Shown one piece after another: positions 26,011 through 34,885 of a stretch of DNA of 64,000 nt; positions within the stretch are counted from its first letter, which is position 1; every line of letters begins with the position of its first letter. Under the pieces are notes generated by a model. The model was not told the DNA's origin. It saw nothing but the letters and a program-made list of their open reading frames with translations, and ran no database searches. Where the stretch lies: assembly GCA_964518505.1 (NCBI GenBank), contig CAZFGT010000001.1, positions 1 to 64,000 on the forward strand, written 5' to 3'. Position numbers and translations under genes: made by a program. The stretch is from DASPUH01 sp964518505. Lineage in GTDB: Bacteria; Chloroflexota; Limnocylindria; Limnocylindrales; CSP1-4.

Positions 26011-28008
26011 TCAGGCCGTGCGCCTGGCTGGCCGCCGGGCCGCCGTGGCGCTGGGCCGGGCGCCGACGGTCGCCAGCGCCTCGGCCAGCTGCTCGACCAG
26101 GCCGTCGACGTCCAGACGCAGGATGCGACGCAGGTCGGCCGCCGATCCGTGATCCACGAACTGCTCGCCCGAAAGGCCGATGAGGTGCACCGGCACCGAC
26201 CGCAGGCCCGGATCTTCCAGGCCCGCCTCCGCCAGCGCCTCGAGCACGCCAGCCCCGAACCCGCCGGTGATGACGCTCTCCTCCACGGTGGCCACCAGCT
26301 GCCGCCCGGCGGCATGGGTGACGATGAGCTGTCGGTCGAGCGGCTTGGCGAACCGGGCGTTGATCACCCCGACGGACCAGCCATCCAGGCCGAGCCGGTC
26401 GGCCGCCTCCATGGCGCGCTGGACGATGGGCCCGAAGGCGACGATGAGGAGGTCCTGGCCGGCGCGCAGCAGCTCACCCTGGCCCACCGGGATGGGATCG
26501 GGAGCGACGGCCGGCAGGTCCAGACCCGCGTCGCGCGGGTAGTGGAGGGCGAAGGGATGGTCCTGCCCGAACGCGGTGCGCAGCAGGCGGCGCAGCTCCT
26601 GCTCGTCCTTCGGCGAGGCGATGACCAGGTGCGGCAGCTGGCGCTGCGCGGGGATCGTGAACATGCCCTGGTGGCTCGTGCCGTCCTCGCCGACGATGCC
26701 GGCCCGGTCCACCCCCAGGACGACCGGCTGGTCGTTCTGGCAGATGTCGTGGACGGTCTGGTCGAAGGCGCGCTGCAGGAACGTGGAGTAGATGGCCACG
26801 AACGGCCGCATGCCGCCGAGCGCGAGGCCCGTCGCCAGCGTCAGGGCGTGCTGCTCAGCGATGCCCACGTCGTACATGCGGTGGGGGAACTCACCGGCGA
26901 AGCGGTTCAGGCCGGTGCCGGTGGGCATGCCGGCGGTGATGGCCACGACCCGCGGATCCTCGCGCGCGATGGCCAGCAACTCGGCGACCGCGACCGCCGT
27001 GTAGTTGGGTGGCCGCTTGAGGGCAGCCGCGGCCTGCGCGGCGGACGGGGTGGCGTCGCCGTCACTCGTGCCGGGGGCGGAGGGCGGCGGCAGGACGGCC
27101 ATCGGCGGCAACGCCGCACCATGGAAGCTGACCTGGTCGGCCTCAGCCGGCCGGAAGCCGTGCCCCTTCTGGGTCCGCACGTGGACGATGACGGGACCCT
27201 CGTTGGTGAGGGCGCGCCGGAAGGTCGCGTCCAGGGCCTGCAGGTCGTGCCCCGGGACCGGGCCGATGTAGGTGATGCCCAGGTCCTCGAAGAGCTGGCC
27301 CGGCTGCACGAACTGGACGACCGAGGCCCGCAGGCGCCGCGAGATCTCCAGGGCCTGCTCGCCCACCAGCGGCAGCCGCCGGATGGCCCGGTCGTAGGCG
27401 CGCTTGGACCCCCGCCACGTCTTCGACAGCTTGATCCGCGAGAGGTACTGGCTGAGCGCCCCCACGGTCGGCGAGATGCTCATCTCGTTGTCGTTGAGGA
27501 CGATCATCATGCGCGTCTGGCGGTGGCCAAGGTCGTTGAGCGCCTCCAGCGAGAGGCCGCTGATGAGGGCCGCATCGCCGACCACGACCGCCACGCGCTC
27601 CGTCCCGCCACGCTCGTCCCGGGCCAGGGCCAGGCCTTCCGCGATGGACAGGCCGGTACCGGCATGGCCGCCGTCGAAGACGTCGTGCGGACTCTCCGCG
27701 CGGCGCGGGAAGCCACTGATGCCGCCCAGCTGGCGAAGCGTCCCGAAGCGTTCCAGGCGGCCGGTCAGCAGCTTGTGCGGGTACGCCTGGTGGCCGGTGT
27801 CCCACACGACGTGGTCACGGGGGCTGTCCATCAGCCGGTGGAGGGCCACGGCGATCTCGACGACACCGAGCGAGCTGCCCAGGTGGCCGCCCGTGCGAGC
27901 CACCGTGGCGATGATCGTGGTGCGCAACTCGGTGCACAACTGAGCCAGCTCGTCGTCCGACAGCTTGCGCAGGTCGGCCGGCCCCTGGAGCGAGGCAAGG
28001 ATGCTCAC
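26011..28008 (-). CDS. dxs: 1-deoxy-D-xylulose-5-phosphate synthase
   Basis: A 665-residue thiamine-diphosphate enzyme condensing pyruvate and glyceraldehyde-3-phosphate, the first step of the MEP pathway. Landmarks are GGHLGSSLGVVE, WDTGHQAYPHKLLTGR, the TPP/Mg motif VVGDAALISGLSLEALN (a slight variant of GDGALTGG), the central YNVGIAEQHA-like YDVGIAEQHALTLATG, and DRAGIVGEDGTSHQG. The start is GTG 28008; longer in-frame extension upstream runs into the next gene and does not belong. The C-terminal tail is Ala/Arg-rich. Confidence 0.96.
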   Translation of the reverse strand: MSILASLQGPADLRKLSDDELAQLCTELRTTIIATVARTGGHLGSSLGVVEIAVALHRLMDSPRDHVVWDTGHQAYPHKLLTGRLERFGTLRQLGGISGFPRRAESPHDVFDGGHAGTGLSIAEGLALARDERGGTERVAVVVGDAALISGLSLEALNDLGHRQTRMMIVLNDNEMSISPTVGALSQYLSRIKLSKTWRGSKRAYDRAIRRLPLVGEQALEISRRLRASVVQFVQPGQLFEDLGITYIGPVPGHDLQALDATFRRALTNEGPVIVHVRTQKGHGFRPAEADQVSFHGAALPPMAVLPPPSAPGTSDGDATPSAAQAAAALKRPPNYTAVAVAELLAIAREDPRVVAITAGMPTGTGLNRFAGEFPHRMYDVGIAEQHALTLATGLALGGMRPFVAIYSTFLQRAFDQTVHDICQNDQPVVLGVDRAGIVGEDGTSHQGMFTIPAQRQLPHLVIASPKDEQELRRLLRTAFGQDHPFALHYPRDAGLDLPAVAPDPIPVGQGELLRAGQDLLIVAFGPIVQRAMEAADRLGLDGWSVGVINARFAKPLDRQLIVTHAAGRQLVATVEESVITGGFGAGVLEALAEAGLEDPGLRSVPVHLIGLSGEQFVDHGSAADLRRILRLDVDGLVEQLAEALATVGARPSATAARRPARRTA

Positions 28009-28064
28009 GTCAGGCGGATTGTAGAGGCCGCCCGACTTCGCGCCCGGGGGCTGGTGTTTCGTGG

Positions 28065-28994
28065 TCAGGCGACGCCGGGTCGCGCCATCGACCAAGGGAA
28101 GACGGCCCCGCCGGGCAGCAGCACGAAGGGCGTGGCGACGGGCCGCGCGGTCGCCGTGGCGCGAGGGGCGGCCGCGGGTGCTGCGGTGCGCGGGATGGGC
28201 TGGATCGTGATGAAGCGGCCCTCCCACACCATGTGCACGCGCGCGTAATGGAACGGGGTGAAGAACGTCCGGAAGGCGGCCGCGGAGAGCTTCGTGTCGG
28301 GCGGCATGTCGTAGCCGTTGACGCTCTGGCGGCCGTACAGCGGGCCGGTCACGCGGACGCTCGTGACCGTGAAGTCGCTGGTGCGGGCCGGGTCGGCCGT
28401 GGCGGTGAAGCCGTTCAGGACCCAGGCGTGGTTGCCGTGCATGACCGCCAGCGACACGGGCAGGCCCGTCAGGCGCATGCGGGTCACGGCGTCGTGGAGG
28501 GCCGCATCCAAGCTGGCGTAGGTGACCAACCGGTAGCGGCTGTCGACGTACCGGGCCAGCCCGTCCGCCCACCCCTGGGGATCCGTGCCGTCACTGATGG
28601 GGATGGTGTACCGGTCGTGGGCACGCATGTAGGAGAAGTACCGAGACTGGTCGGCCGTGCTGTGGTCCGTCTGGTGGAACGCCATGTTGGCCATGATCTG
28701 GGCGTTGGCGGCCGTGCACCAGTACCACGTCGCCTGCATCGTGTAGACCCCGGGTCGATACAGGTCGATGCCACCCGTCCACGTGGCCAGGGCCGCTTCG
28801 GTCGCTGACGCGGGCGTGGTCGCCGGGAGGGGTGCGTCTGCCGCAGGTGCTGCCACCGAAAGGGGCGCTGCGGCGACCGGGGCCGGCGTCGCGGCGGCGC
28901 CCCAGGTCCAGCCTGCGAGCCCCACGGCGAGGGCGGCCAGCACCGCCATGAGCGCACGGTGCCACGATCGGACGCCCCCCGCTCGATCCGTCAT
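28065..28994 (-). CDS. Secreted C39-like cysteine peptidase-fold protein
   Basis: A 309-residue protein with an N-terminal signal or anchor (ALMAVLAALAVGLAGWTWGAA, about 14-34) and an Ala/Pro-rich spacer. A papain-like peptidase_C39_2-type domain follows: the Cys lies in QATWYWCTAANAQIM and the His in GNHAWVLNGF, with an Asp/Asn downstream. The C-terminal 50 residues are Ala/Pro/Thr-rich. No bacteriocin or ABC transporter gene is adjacent, so a leader-peptide role is unsupported; an extracytoplasmic protease or inactive binding domain is likelier. Confidence 0.7.
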   Translation of the reverse strand: MTDRAGGVRSWHRALMAVLAALAVGLAGWTWGAAATPAPVAAAPLSVAAPAADAPLPATTPASATEAALATWTGGIDLYRPGVYTMQATWYWCTAANAQIMANMAFHQTDHSTADQSRYFSYMRAHDRYTIPISDGTDPQGWADGLARYVDSRYRLVTYASLDAALHDAVTRMRLTGLPVSLAVMHGNHAWVLNGFTATADPARTSDFTVTSVRVTGPLYGRQSVNGYDMPPDTKLSAAAFRTFFTPFHYARVHMVWEGRFITIQPIPRTAAPAAAPRATATARPVATPFVLLPGGAVFPWSMARPGVA

Positions 28995-29314
28995 GCACCC
29001 ATGGTGCGCCCCTCAGCCGGATCCCGCCAGCGGCTCGATGGTCCCGTGCGGAGGGTCCGGGCATCGGCGGCGCCCGGGCCAGTGGCGGCCTCCCTGGCCC
29101 CTAGAGGCCCGCCTTACCACCCCCATTCATGCATAGGGTCGATCGGGGCCTTAAGCCGGCCCGCTCCTGGCCTTGGGGGCCTCCTTGCGGGCGTAGCGTC
29201 CGAACTTGTGCTCAGACCAGCCATGGAGGGAATACGAACTCGCCCAAGCCCCTCGCGCAAGGCGTGCCGCGGGCGTGCCGCGGCCGCTCCGGGGCGCGTC
29301 AGGCGGTCAGGCGG
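28995..29314. other. 320-bp intergenic stretch
   Basis: Apart from the direct repeats at its end, I see no gene, tRNA or known RNA. The first half probably holds the promoter of the secreted C39-like gene, but no confident -35/-10 pair stands out. Confidence 0.4.
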
Positions 29315-29321
29315 TCAGGCG
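29262..29321. repeat. Short tandem direct repeats
   Basis: GCGTGCCGCGG occurs twice head-to-tail (29262-29283). TCAGGCGG occurs about three times head-to-tail (29299-29321), the last unit overlapping the xseB stop codon. They are likely slippage-prone sequence just past the 3' end of xseB. Confidence 0.6.
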
Positions 29322-29620
29322 TCCTCGGCGTCGTCGGGGGTGAGGTCGAGTGCCCGCAGGGCCCCGCCGGCCGACTCGACCAGGCGCTGGACACGCAGCT
29401 CGGCGTCGGTGAGCAGTCGGGCGCAGTGCTCGTGCAGGGCCACGCCGCGTTCGTAGAGGGCGATCGACTCCTCGAGCGGCAGGTTGCCCTGCTCCAGTCG
29501 GCCCACGACCCCCTGGAGCTCGGCGAGGGCGGCGTCGAAGGGCATCTCGGCCACGCCTACGGCCGCGGCCTCGGTCCCGGCGGCTGCGGTGGGGGCGGCG
29601 CCGGCGGCAGGGTCGCTCAT
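29315..29620 (-). CDS. xseB: Exodeoxyribonuclease VII small subunit
   Basis: A 101-residue XseB: FDAALAELQGVVGRLEQGNLPLEESIALYERGVAL is the family core. An extra Ala-rich stretch of about 25 residues precedes it and an acidic tail follows. ATG 29620 overlaps the xseA stop as ATGA, ensuring coupled synthesis of the two subunits. Confidence 0.95.
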   Translation of the reverse strand: MSDPAAGAAPTAAAGTEAAAVGVAEMPFDAALAELQGVVGRLEQGNLPLEESIALYERGVALHEHCARLLTDAELRVQRLVESAGGALRALDLTPDDAEDA

Positions 29621-31065
29621 GGAAGCGAGTCTCGCACGTGCTCCACCCGAGCGTCCAACCCGCCATGGGCGAGGCGCACGTCCACGCGCTCCCCCGGCGC
29701 CACCGTCGACGCGTCGCGGAGCAGCCCGCCGCGCTCGTCCCGCACGATGGCGTAGCCGCGCTCGAGCGTGGCATACGGACCGAGTGCCAACAAGCTGGCA
29801 CGGGCGGCATGCAGACTCGTGGATGCCCGCACGACACGACCGCGGGCGGCCACCGGCAGGCGCTCCCCTGCCCTGCCCAGCACGGTCCGCGCCGACCCGA
29901 GCCGCGCATCCATGGCGACCCGGGCGCGATCGAGCAGCAGGCCGACCCGCTCACGTTCACCGGCCAGCACCGCCGCCGGATGGAGGTGGTCCAGTGCCCG
30001 GCCCTCGGCCGTGACCGCATCCCGGGCGTGTCGCAGCGACCGCTGCGTGCCCGCATCGAGCCGCGCGCGGAGGGCGCGCAGGGCCAAGGCCTGGTCGTGA
30101 CGGGCGGGCACCGCCAGCTCGGCCGCCACCGAGGGCGTCGCGGCGCGGAGATCGGCCGCGAAGTCGGTCAGCGTGACGTCGGTCTCGTGGCCGACGCCTG
30201 AGATGACCGGCACGGGGTGGTTGGCGACCGCACGCACGACTCGCTCGTCGTTGAAGGGCCACAGGTCCTCCAGGGACCCGCCGCCGCGGGCCAGGATGAC
30301 GACCTCTGGGCGCAGGCCGGTCAGCGGATCGCGCCACGCGGCGAGCCGCCGCAGGGCGGCCACGATGCTGATGGGCGCCGCGTCGCCCTGGACCAGGCAT
30401 GGCGCCAGGACGACGCGGGCCAGCGGCCAGCGGCGCTCGAGCACGCGGCTGATGTCGTGGAGCACGGCGCCCTGGGCGCTGGTGGCCACGCCGATGAGGC
30501 GCGGCCAGACCGGCAGTGGCCGCTTGCGGGCGGCTTCGAACAAGCCTTCCGCAGCCAGCCGGGCCTTGATGGCCTCGAGTCGGAGGGCCAGGTCCCCCAG
30601 GCCTGCCGGCTGGAGCATGTCCACGTACAGCTGGTAGTGGCCCTGCTGCTCGAAGACGTCGACACGACCGTGCGCCACGATGCGGAGGCCGGTGCGTGGT
30701 TCGAACGGGATGGCGCGGCGCTCGTCGCGGAAGATCACGGCCCGCAGCTGGGCCCGATCGTCCTTGAGCGTGAAGTAGCAGTGGCCGGCGGCGCTCATGG
30801 AGACCTGGCCGACCTCCCCCTCCACCCATAGGTCACGCAATGCGGGCACCGCGCGGAGGCGATCCTTGATCTCGCGCGTGACCTCGGCGACGCTGCGGAT
30901 GCGCGGGCCAAGGGTGGGCGCAGCTCCAGCGGTCGCGGGCGTCGGCCCTGGCCCCGGTGCCGGGGCGGCCCTCGGCGGCTCGGCCGGCGCATCGTCCCAG
31001 GTGGGGCGCAACCAGTCGTTCCAGGGGCGCTCGGGATCGAGCGGCGCGCGACGCTCCTCGCTCAC
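29617..31065 (-). CDS. xseA: Exodeoxyribonuclease VII large subunit
   Basis: A 482-residue XseA: an OB-fold N-terminal domain (SVAEVTREIKDRL, then LWVEGEVGQVSMSAAGHCYFTLKD), a catalytic core with VVILARGGGSLEDLWPFNDE and SGVGHETDVTLTDFAADLRAATPS, and a helical C-terminal half. About 60 extra Pro/Ala residues come before the OB fold. The start is GTG 31065, overlapping the preceding stop (GTGA). It acts on single-stranded DNA in repair together with XseB. Confidence 0.95.
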   Translation of the reverse strand: MSEERRAPLDPERPWNDWLRPTWDDAPAEPPRAAPAPGPGPTPATAGAAPTLGPRIRSVAEVTREIKDRLRAVPALRDLWVEGEVGQVSMSAAGHCYFTLKDDRAQLRAVIFRDERRAIPFEPRTGLRIVAHGRVDVFEQQGHYQLYVDMLQPAGLGDLALRLEAIKARLAAEGLFEAARKRPLPVWPRLIGVATSAQGAVLHDISRVLERRWPLARVVLAPCLVQGDAAPISIVAALRRLAAWRDPLTGLRPEVVILARGGGSLEDLWPFNDERVVRAVANHPVPVISGVGHETDVTLTDFAADLRAATPSVAAELAVPARHDQALALRALRARLDAGTQRSLRHARDAVTAEGRALDHLHPAAVLAGERERVGLLLDRARVAMDARLGSARTVLGRAGERLPVAARGRVVRASTSLHAARASLLALGPYATLERGYAIVRDERGGLLRDASTVAPGERVDVRLAHGGLDARVEHVRDSLP

Positions 31066-31598
31066 CCGAACCGCCAGCGGGTGGCGTCGCCCGGGTAGCC
31101 ATGAGACGTCCAGCCGAAGCCGACCGTGGGATCGAGCCGCCACAGGCCACCCGTCCGCCAATTCGCCGGATCGACGGTGTAGTCGAAGGGCCCGGCGTAC
31201 TTGCCGAAGGCGGCCACGAGCTCAGCCTCCAGCGCCGCGTCGGGATCGGACACCCGCACGGCGTGGCCCTCGATGATCACGGCCGCCTCATCCCCGCCGA
31301 CGCTCACCGCGACGTCACTGCGGAGCGCCAGGTTGCGGGCGCGGCGTGTCTGCAGGCCGCCCTCCCAGTAGAACGCGTCGGCGACCCAGACGCCCCACGT
31401 GGGCATGAGGTGCGGCCGGCCGTCGGGTCGCGCGGTGGCGACCCAGTAGGTGAGGGCCGCCTGGAGCTGCTCGCGAGCCCAGGCCCACGGCAGGGTCCCC
31501 TCGGCGGAGGTGGGGATGCCGTATTCGGGGACGTCCGGGCGTTCGGTGCGCGGCGTCCGGACGGCGCCGGGGCCGTCAGAGCCGGGTCTGGTACTCAC
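31062..31598 (-). CDS. Pyridoxamine 5'-phosphate oxidase-family protein
   Basis: A 178-residue split-barrel flavoprotein-like protein: TYWVATARPDGRPHLMPTWGVW, FYWEGGLQTRRARNLALRSDVAVSV, then VIIEGHAVRV. This is the general F420/FMN stress-protein type (TIGR03618-like), not vitamin B6 PdxH. The only plausible in-frame start is GTG 31598, which overlaps the end of efp by 23 bp. The substrate is unknown. It is inserted between efp and xseA in an otherwise housekeeping operon. Confidence 0.82.
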   Translation of the reverse strand: MSTRPGSDGPGAVRTPRTERPDVPEYGIPTSAEGTLPWAWAREQLQAALTYWVATARPDGRPHLMPTWGVWVADAFYWEGGLQTRRARNLALRSDVAVSVGGDEAAVIIEGHAVRVSDPDAALEAELVAAFGKYAGPFDYTVDPANWRTGGLWRLDPTVGFGWTSHGYPGDATRWRFG

Positions 31599-32133
31599 CG
31601 GTCCGCGTGTCGATGCGCAGCGTGTCGCCCTCGTTGACGAAGAGCGGCACCTGGATGACAAGCCCGGTGGAGAGGGTCGCACCCTTGCGCGCGCCGGTCG
31701 CGGTGTCACCGGCGTAGCCGGGCTCCGTCTCCTGGACCACGAGGTCCACCGTGATGGGCAGCTCGACGCCGATCGTCTCGCCCTCATACGTGGTGCGGTC
31801 GACCATCATGCCGTCCTGGAGGTAGAGGGTCGCGTCGCCAAGCTGGTCGGCGTTCATGGAGAACTGGTCGTACGACTCCGTGTCCATGAAGTGGAAGTCG
31901 TCGCCGTCGCGATAGAGGAACTGCACCTGGCGCCGGTCCAGGCGCGCGCGGGGCCACTTGTCGCCGGCCTGGAAGCTGCGCTCGACGATGCCGCCCTTCT
32001 TGACGTTGCGGAGCTTGATGCGCACCTGGGCGGACCCGCGGCCCATCTTGATGTGGTGGTAGTCCAGGATCTGCCAGAGGTCGTTGTCGAGCTCGATCAC
32101 GACGCCCTTGCGCAGCTCACCGGTGGAGATCAT
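31576..32133 (-). CDS. efp: Translation elongation factor P
   Basis: A 185-residue EF-P with KOW, central OB and C-terminal OB domains (GELRKGVVIELDNDLW...DTRTGEYQTRL). It relieves ribosome stalling at proline runs, which matter in this Pro-rich proteome. The modified-loop tip is Arg32 (KMGRGSA) rather than the lysine of E. coli, and a Met replaces the usual Pro two residues before. No EpmA or EarP gene is in the window. ATG 32133 is the better start; the alternative GTG 32145 overlaps the GGAG ribosome site. Confidence 0.95.
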   Translation of the reverse strand: MISTGELRKGVVIELDNDLWQILDYHHIKMGRGSAQVRIKLRNVKKGGIVERSFQAGDKWPRARLDRRQVQFLYRDGDDFHFMDTESYDQFSMNADQLGDATLYLQDGMMVDRTTYEGETIGVELPITVDLVVQETEPGYAGDTATGARKGATLSTGLVIQVPLFVNEGDTLRIDTRTGEYQTRL

Positions 32134-32231
32134 GGGACGGGGCACTCCTTCGGGACGGCGCTCGCGCCGTGGCAGGGATCAGTGGAGGATCTGATTCTAC
32201 CCGAGCCGCCTTACCGGCCGACTCGCGGGAG

Positions 32232-33449
32232 CTACGCCTTGATGATCGTGACCTCACGCGGGAAACGGGTGAGCCGCTCCAGGCGGTGGGCATCCGGGTC
32301 GAACAGGACCAGATCCTCGATGCGCACGCCCGTGCGGCCCTCCAGGTAGACACCGGGCTCGACGGAGAAGACGGTCGGACTGGGGAGCGGCGCGTCGGAC
32401 GCCGCCTGCCGACCAAGCGAGGGCGACTCATGCGTCGCCAGCCCGATGCCGTGGCCCAGGCCGTGCCCGAACTGGTTGCCGCGGCCGGCTGCCTCGATCA
32501 CTCGCCGCGCGGCCGTGTCCACCGCCCGCGCGATCGGATGGTCCCCGGCCGCGACGGCCTGGGCCAGCAGCTCCAGCGCGGCCTCCTGGGCCGCCGCAAC
32601 GAGGCGGTACAGGTCCAGATCCGCTTCCGTGGGCTCGCCGACGAACAGGGTCCGGGTCATGTCGCTGCGGTAGCCCGCCACCTGGGCCCCGAAGTCGAAC
32701 AACAGCACTTGGCCCGCCTGGATCCTGCGGGCCCCCGGCGAGCCGTGCGGCAGGGCCGCCTGCGGGCCGGCGAGGACGGCGACATCGAAGGCCAGGGCGT
32801 CGGCCCCGTTGGTCCGCATCCCCCACTCCAGGTCCAGGGCGACCTGGGCCTCGGTCATGCCCGGGCGGATGGTCGGCAGCAGTCGGGCCAGGGCGGCGTC
32901 GGCCACGGCGCAGGCGGCCGCGATGCGCTCGACCTCCGACGGCTCCTTGGTCGCCCGCAGCGCCTCCACCCAGCCCTCGACCGGCACGAGTTCCACGTCG
33001 GGCGCGGCGGCCGCGAGCCGGTCCCAGGTGAGCCGCGAGACGTACGCGCCCTCCACGGCGACCCGGCGGCAGCCACGCACGAGGTCCGGCCAGCGCTCGG
33101 ACAGGTCGTGGTACGCAGGCACGATGCGTGCGTCGGATGCCTCGTCGGCGGCCTGCTCCGTGTAGCGCGAGTCGGCCAGGAGCGCGACCTCGTCCGCTCG
33201 CACCAGGAACTGCCCGGAGTTGCCGGCCACGCGGTCCTCGCCGTCGCGGAGGGCGAACCCGGTGAGGTAACGGCTGTTCTCCGAGCGGACCCCGAAGTAC
33301 GCGTCAACCTCAGCCGTCACCAGCTGGTCGCGCAACCGGGCCAGGCGGGCAGGACGTGCCGCGCGATCGGCCGCCGCCCACCGCTCGCGATCCGCGGCGC
33401 TCGGCGGGGCGACGGCCGCCGGGGTCGCCAGCGTGGGCTCCGGGCTCAC
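32232..33449 (-). CDS. pepQ: Xaa-Pro aminopeptidase (M24 family)
   Basis: A 405-residue M24 metallopeptidase. The N-terminal creatinase-like domain has the Y-F-G...ENSRYLTGF motif. The pita-bread catalytic domain has metal ligands in LLFDFGAQVAGYRSDMTRT (two Asp), GHGLGHGIGL (His), FSVEPGVYLEG and VRIEDLVLF (two Glu). It frees N-terminal residues before proline. It lies directly upstream of efp, a conserved neighbourhood. GTG 33449 overlaps the mltG stop. Confidence 0.93.
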   Translation of the reverse strand: MSPEPTLATPAAVAPPSAADRERWAAADRAARPARLARLRDQLVTAEVDAYFGVRSENSRYLTGFALRDGEDRVAGNSGQFLVRADEVALLADSRYTEQAADEASDARIVPAYHDLSERWPDLVRGCRRVAVEGAYVSRLTWDRLAAAAPDVELVPVEGWVEALRATKEPSEVERIAAACAVADAALARLLPTIRPGMTEAQVALDLEWGMRTNGADALAFDVAVLAGPQAALPHGSPGARRIQAGQVLLFDFGAQVAGYRSDMTRTLFVGEPTEADLDLYRLVAAAQEAALELLAQAVAAGDHPIARAVDTAARRVIEAAGRGNQFGHGLGHGIGLATHESPSLGRQAASDAPLPSPTVFSVEPGVYLEGRTGVRIEDLVLFDPDAHRLERLTRFPREVTIIKA

Positions 33450-34885
33450 GGGATGTAGCCGTACTGCTTCAGCAGGCGCTGGAAGTCGGCGTTCGTCTTG
33501 GCGAAGGCGTGGGTGTGGCTGCCGTCGTTCTTGGCCACGAAGAAGAGGTAGCCGGTCGACGTAGCAGGCGCGGCGGCGGCCTGGATATCAGGCAGCGTCG
33601 GCGAGCAGATGGGCCCGTCGGGCAGGCCCGGATGGTCGTACGTCTGATAGCTCTGCAGGGCCGGCGGCGGCTTCACGTTGGCGATCGTGACTGGGTTCCA
33701 GAACGAGTACTGCTGCCACTGGTCCAACGGCCGTTGGGCCAGCTGCATGGTGTCGTTGGCATAGAAGACCGTGGGATCGGCGTTGAGGAGCCCCGTGGAC
33801 CAGATCTTGGGGTTCAGACGGTTGGCGTACACGCCGGCGATCAGCGGGCGTTCGCTGTCGACGGCCACCTCTTTGTTGACGATGCTGGCCAGCGTCAGCG
33901 TGTGGTAGAAGGCAGCTCCCTGGGTCGTGGCCTCGGTCACGATCGTCTGGCCGACCTGCGTGGCCCAGGTGGTGAGCAGCAGCCGCACGATGCCCTCACC
34001 GGTGGCGTCGGGCTTGAGGCTGAAGGTGCCCCAGCCCAGGAAGCCCTCGAGCGAGCGGCCGTCCGGCAGAGCGGCCAGGAAGGGGTAGTCGGCTCGCAGG
34101 GCGGCCGTCGGCTTGGTGGCCAGATCGTAGAAGTCCTTGGCCACGTCCTTCTGGAGCGGCAGCGTCTCCAGGTAAGCGGTGACCTGCTCGATCCGCAGGC
34201 CGCTGCGCAGGGCCATCGTGATGTACGGGTTCACGGGCACCGGATCCTGGAGGGCCGACAGCAGTTGCGTCGGCGTCATCTGCTGGTTGAGGTAGTAGGT
34301 GCCGGCCTGGATGTTGCCGGACTCGCCGCTGGTGATGGCCACGAACTCGAAGGCCAGCGGCTCGGTCAGCAGCTGCTGGCTGGCGAGCAGGTTGGCGATG
34401 TCGGCCGCGCTCGCGCCCGCCGGCACCACGAACTGCACGGGCGACGCGTCCTGCCCCGCGGGGTCGGTCAGCTGGCTGCCCAGCTGTTCGCGCACCAGGT
34501 CGGCCAGGAAGGGCACCCGCATCGTCTGCGGGTTGGCCTGCGCGATATCGACGGCCAGCGTGCGCAGCAGCGGCCGGCCGACGCTGGCCAGCACGACCAG
34601 CACCAGCACCCCCATCACCAGCACGACCAGCAGGCCGCGCACGCGGTGGTGCCGGGCCGGTGGCTGCAGCATCCCGTAGCCGTTGCGGCCGCCGTGGCGC
34701 CCGAGGTCCATCCGGCTCATGGTCCCCGACGCGGCCGGTGCGGGCGACTGCGGGGTCGGCGGCTCGTCCTCGTACGAGGGCTCGCCCGCGGCGTCCCAGC
34801 CCGCCTCGGGCGCTCCCGTATCGGGCGGGCCGATGCGGTGGGCCATGCGGATGGGCGGGTGATCCGGGTGGCCCAGGTCGCTCAC
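33446..34885 (-). CDS. mltG: Endolytic transglycosylase MltG (YceG-like)
   Basis: A 479-residue, single-pass inner-membrane murein transglycosylase that ends glycan strands. A cytoplasmic Pro-rich N-terminus is followed by a membrane helix (LLVVLVMGVLVLVVLASVG, about 135-155), a LysM-like DIANLLASQQLL region and the YceG core. In the catalytic segment the usual SI(V/I)EKE reads SIVNKEV, so the first Glu is Asn while the second is kept; ERPLIAGVYANRL and ADPTVFYAND follow. It sits in the conserved ruvX-mltG pair, coupled by GTGA. Confidence 0.92.
   Translation of the reverse strand: MSDLGHPDHPPIRMAHRIGPPDTGAPEAGWDAAGEPSYEDEPPTPQSPAPAASGTMSRMDLGRHGGRNGYGMLQPPARHHRVRGLLVVLVMGVLVLVVLASVGRPLLRTLAVDIAQANPQTMRVPFLADLVREQLGSQLTDPAGQDASPVQFVVPAGASAADIANLLASQQLLTEPLAFEFVAITSGESGNIQAGTYYLNQQMTPTQLLSALQDPVPVNPYITMALRSGLRIEQVTAYLETLPLQKDVAKDFYDLATKPTAALRADYPFLAALPDGRSLEGFLGWGTFSLKPDATGEGIVRLLLTTWATQVGQTIVTEATTQGAAFYHTLTLASIVNKEVAVDSERPLIAGVYANRLNPKIWSTGLLNADPTVFYANDTMQLAQRPLDQWQQYSFWNPVTIANVKPPPALQSYQTYDHPGLPDGPICSPTLPDIQAAAAPATSTGYLFFVAKNDGSHTHAFAKTNADFQRLLKQYGYIP

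Noticed and set aside
26149..28248. Long plus-strand frame opposite dxs
   Set aside because: It mirrors codon structure of a clearly conserved dxs gene on the other strand; its composition is Arg/Gly/Ala-rich with no domain. The same applies to the long antisense frames at 3633-5240, 5325-6878, 51102-53051 and elsewhere, a normal effect of very high GC.
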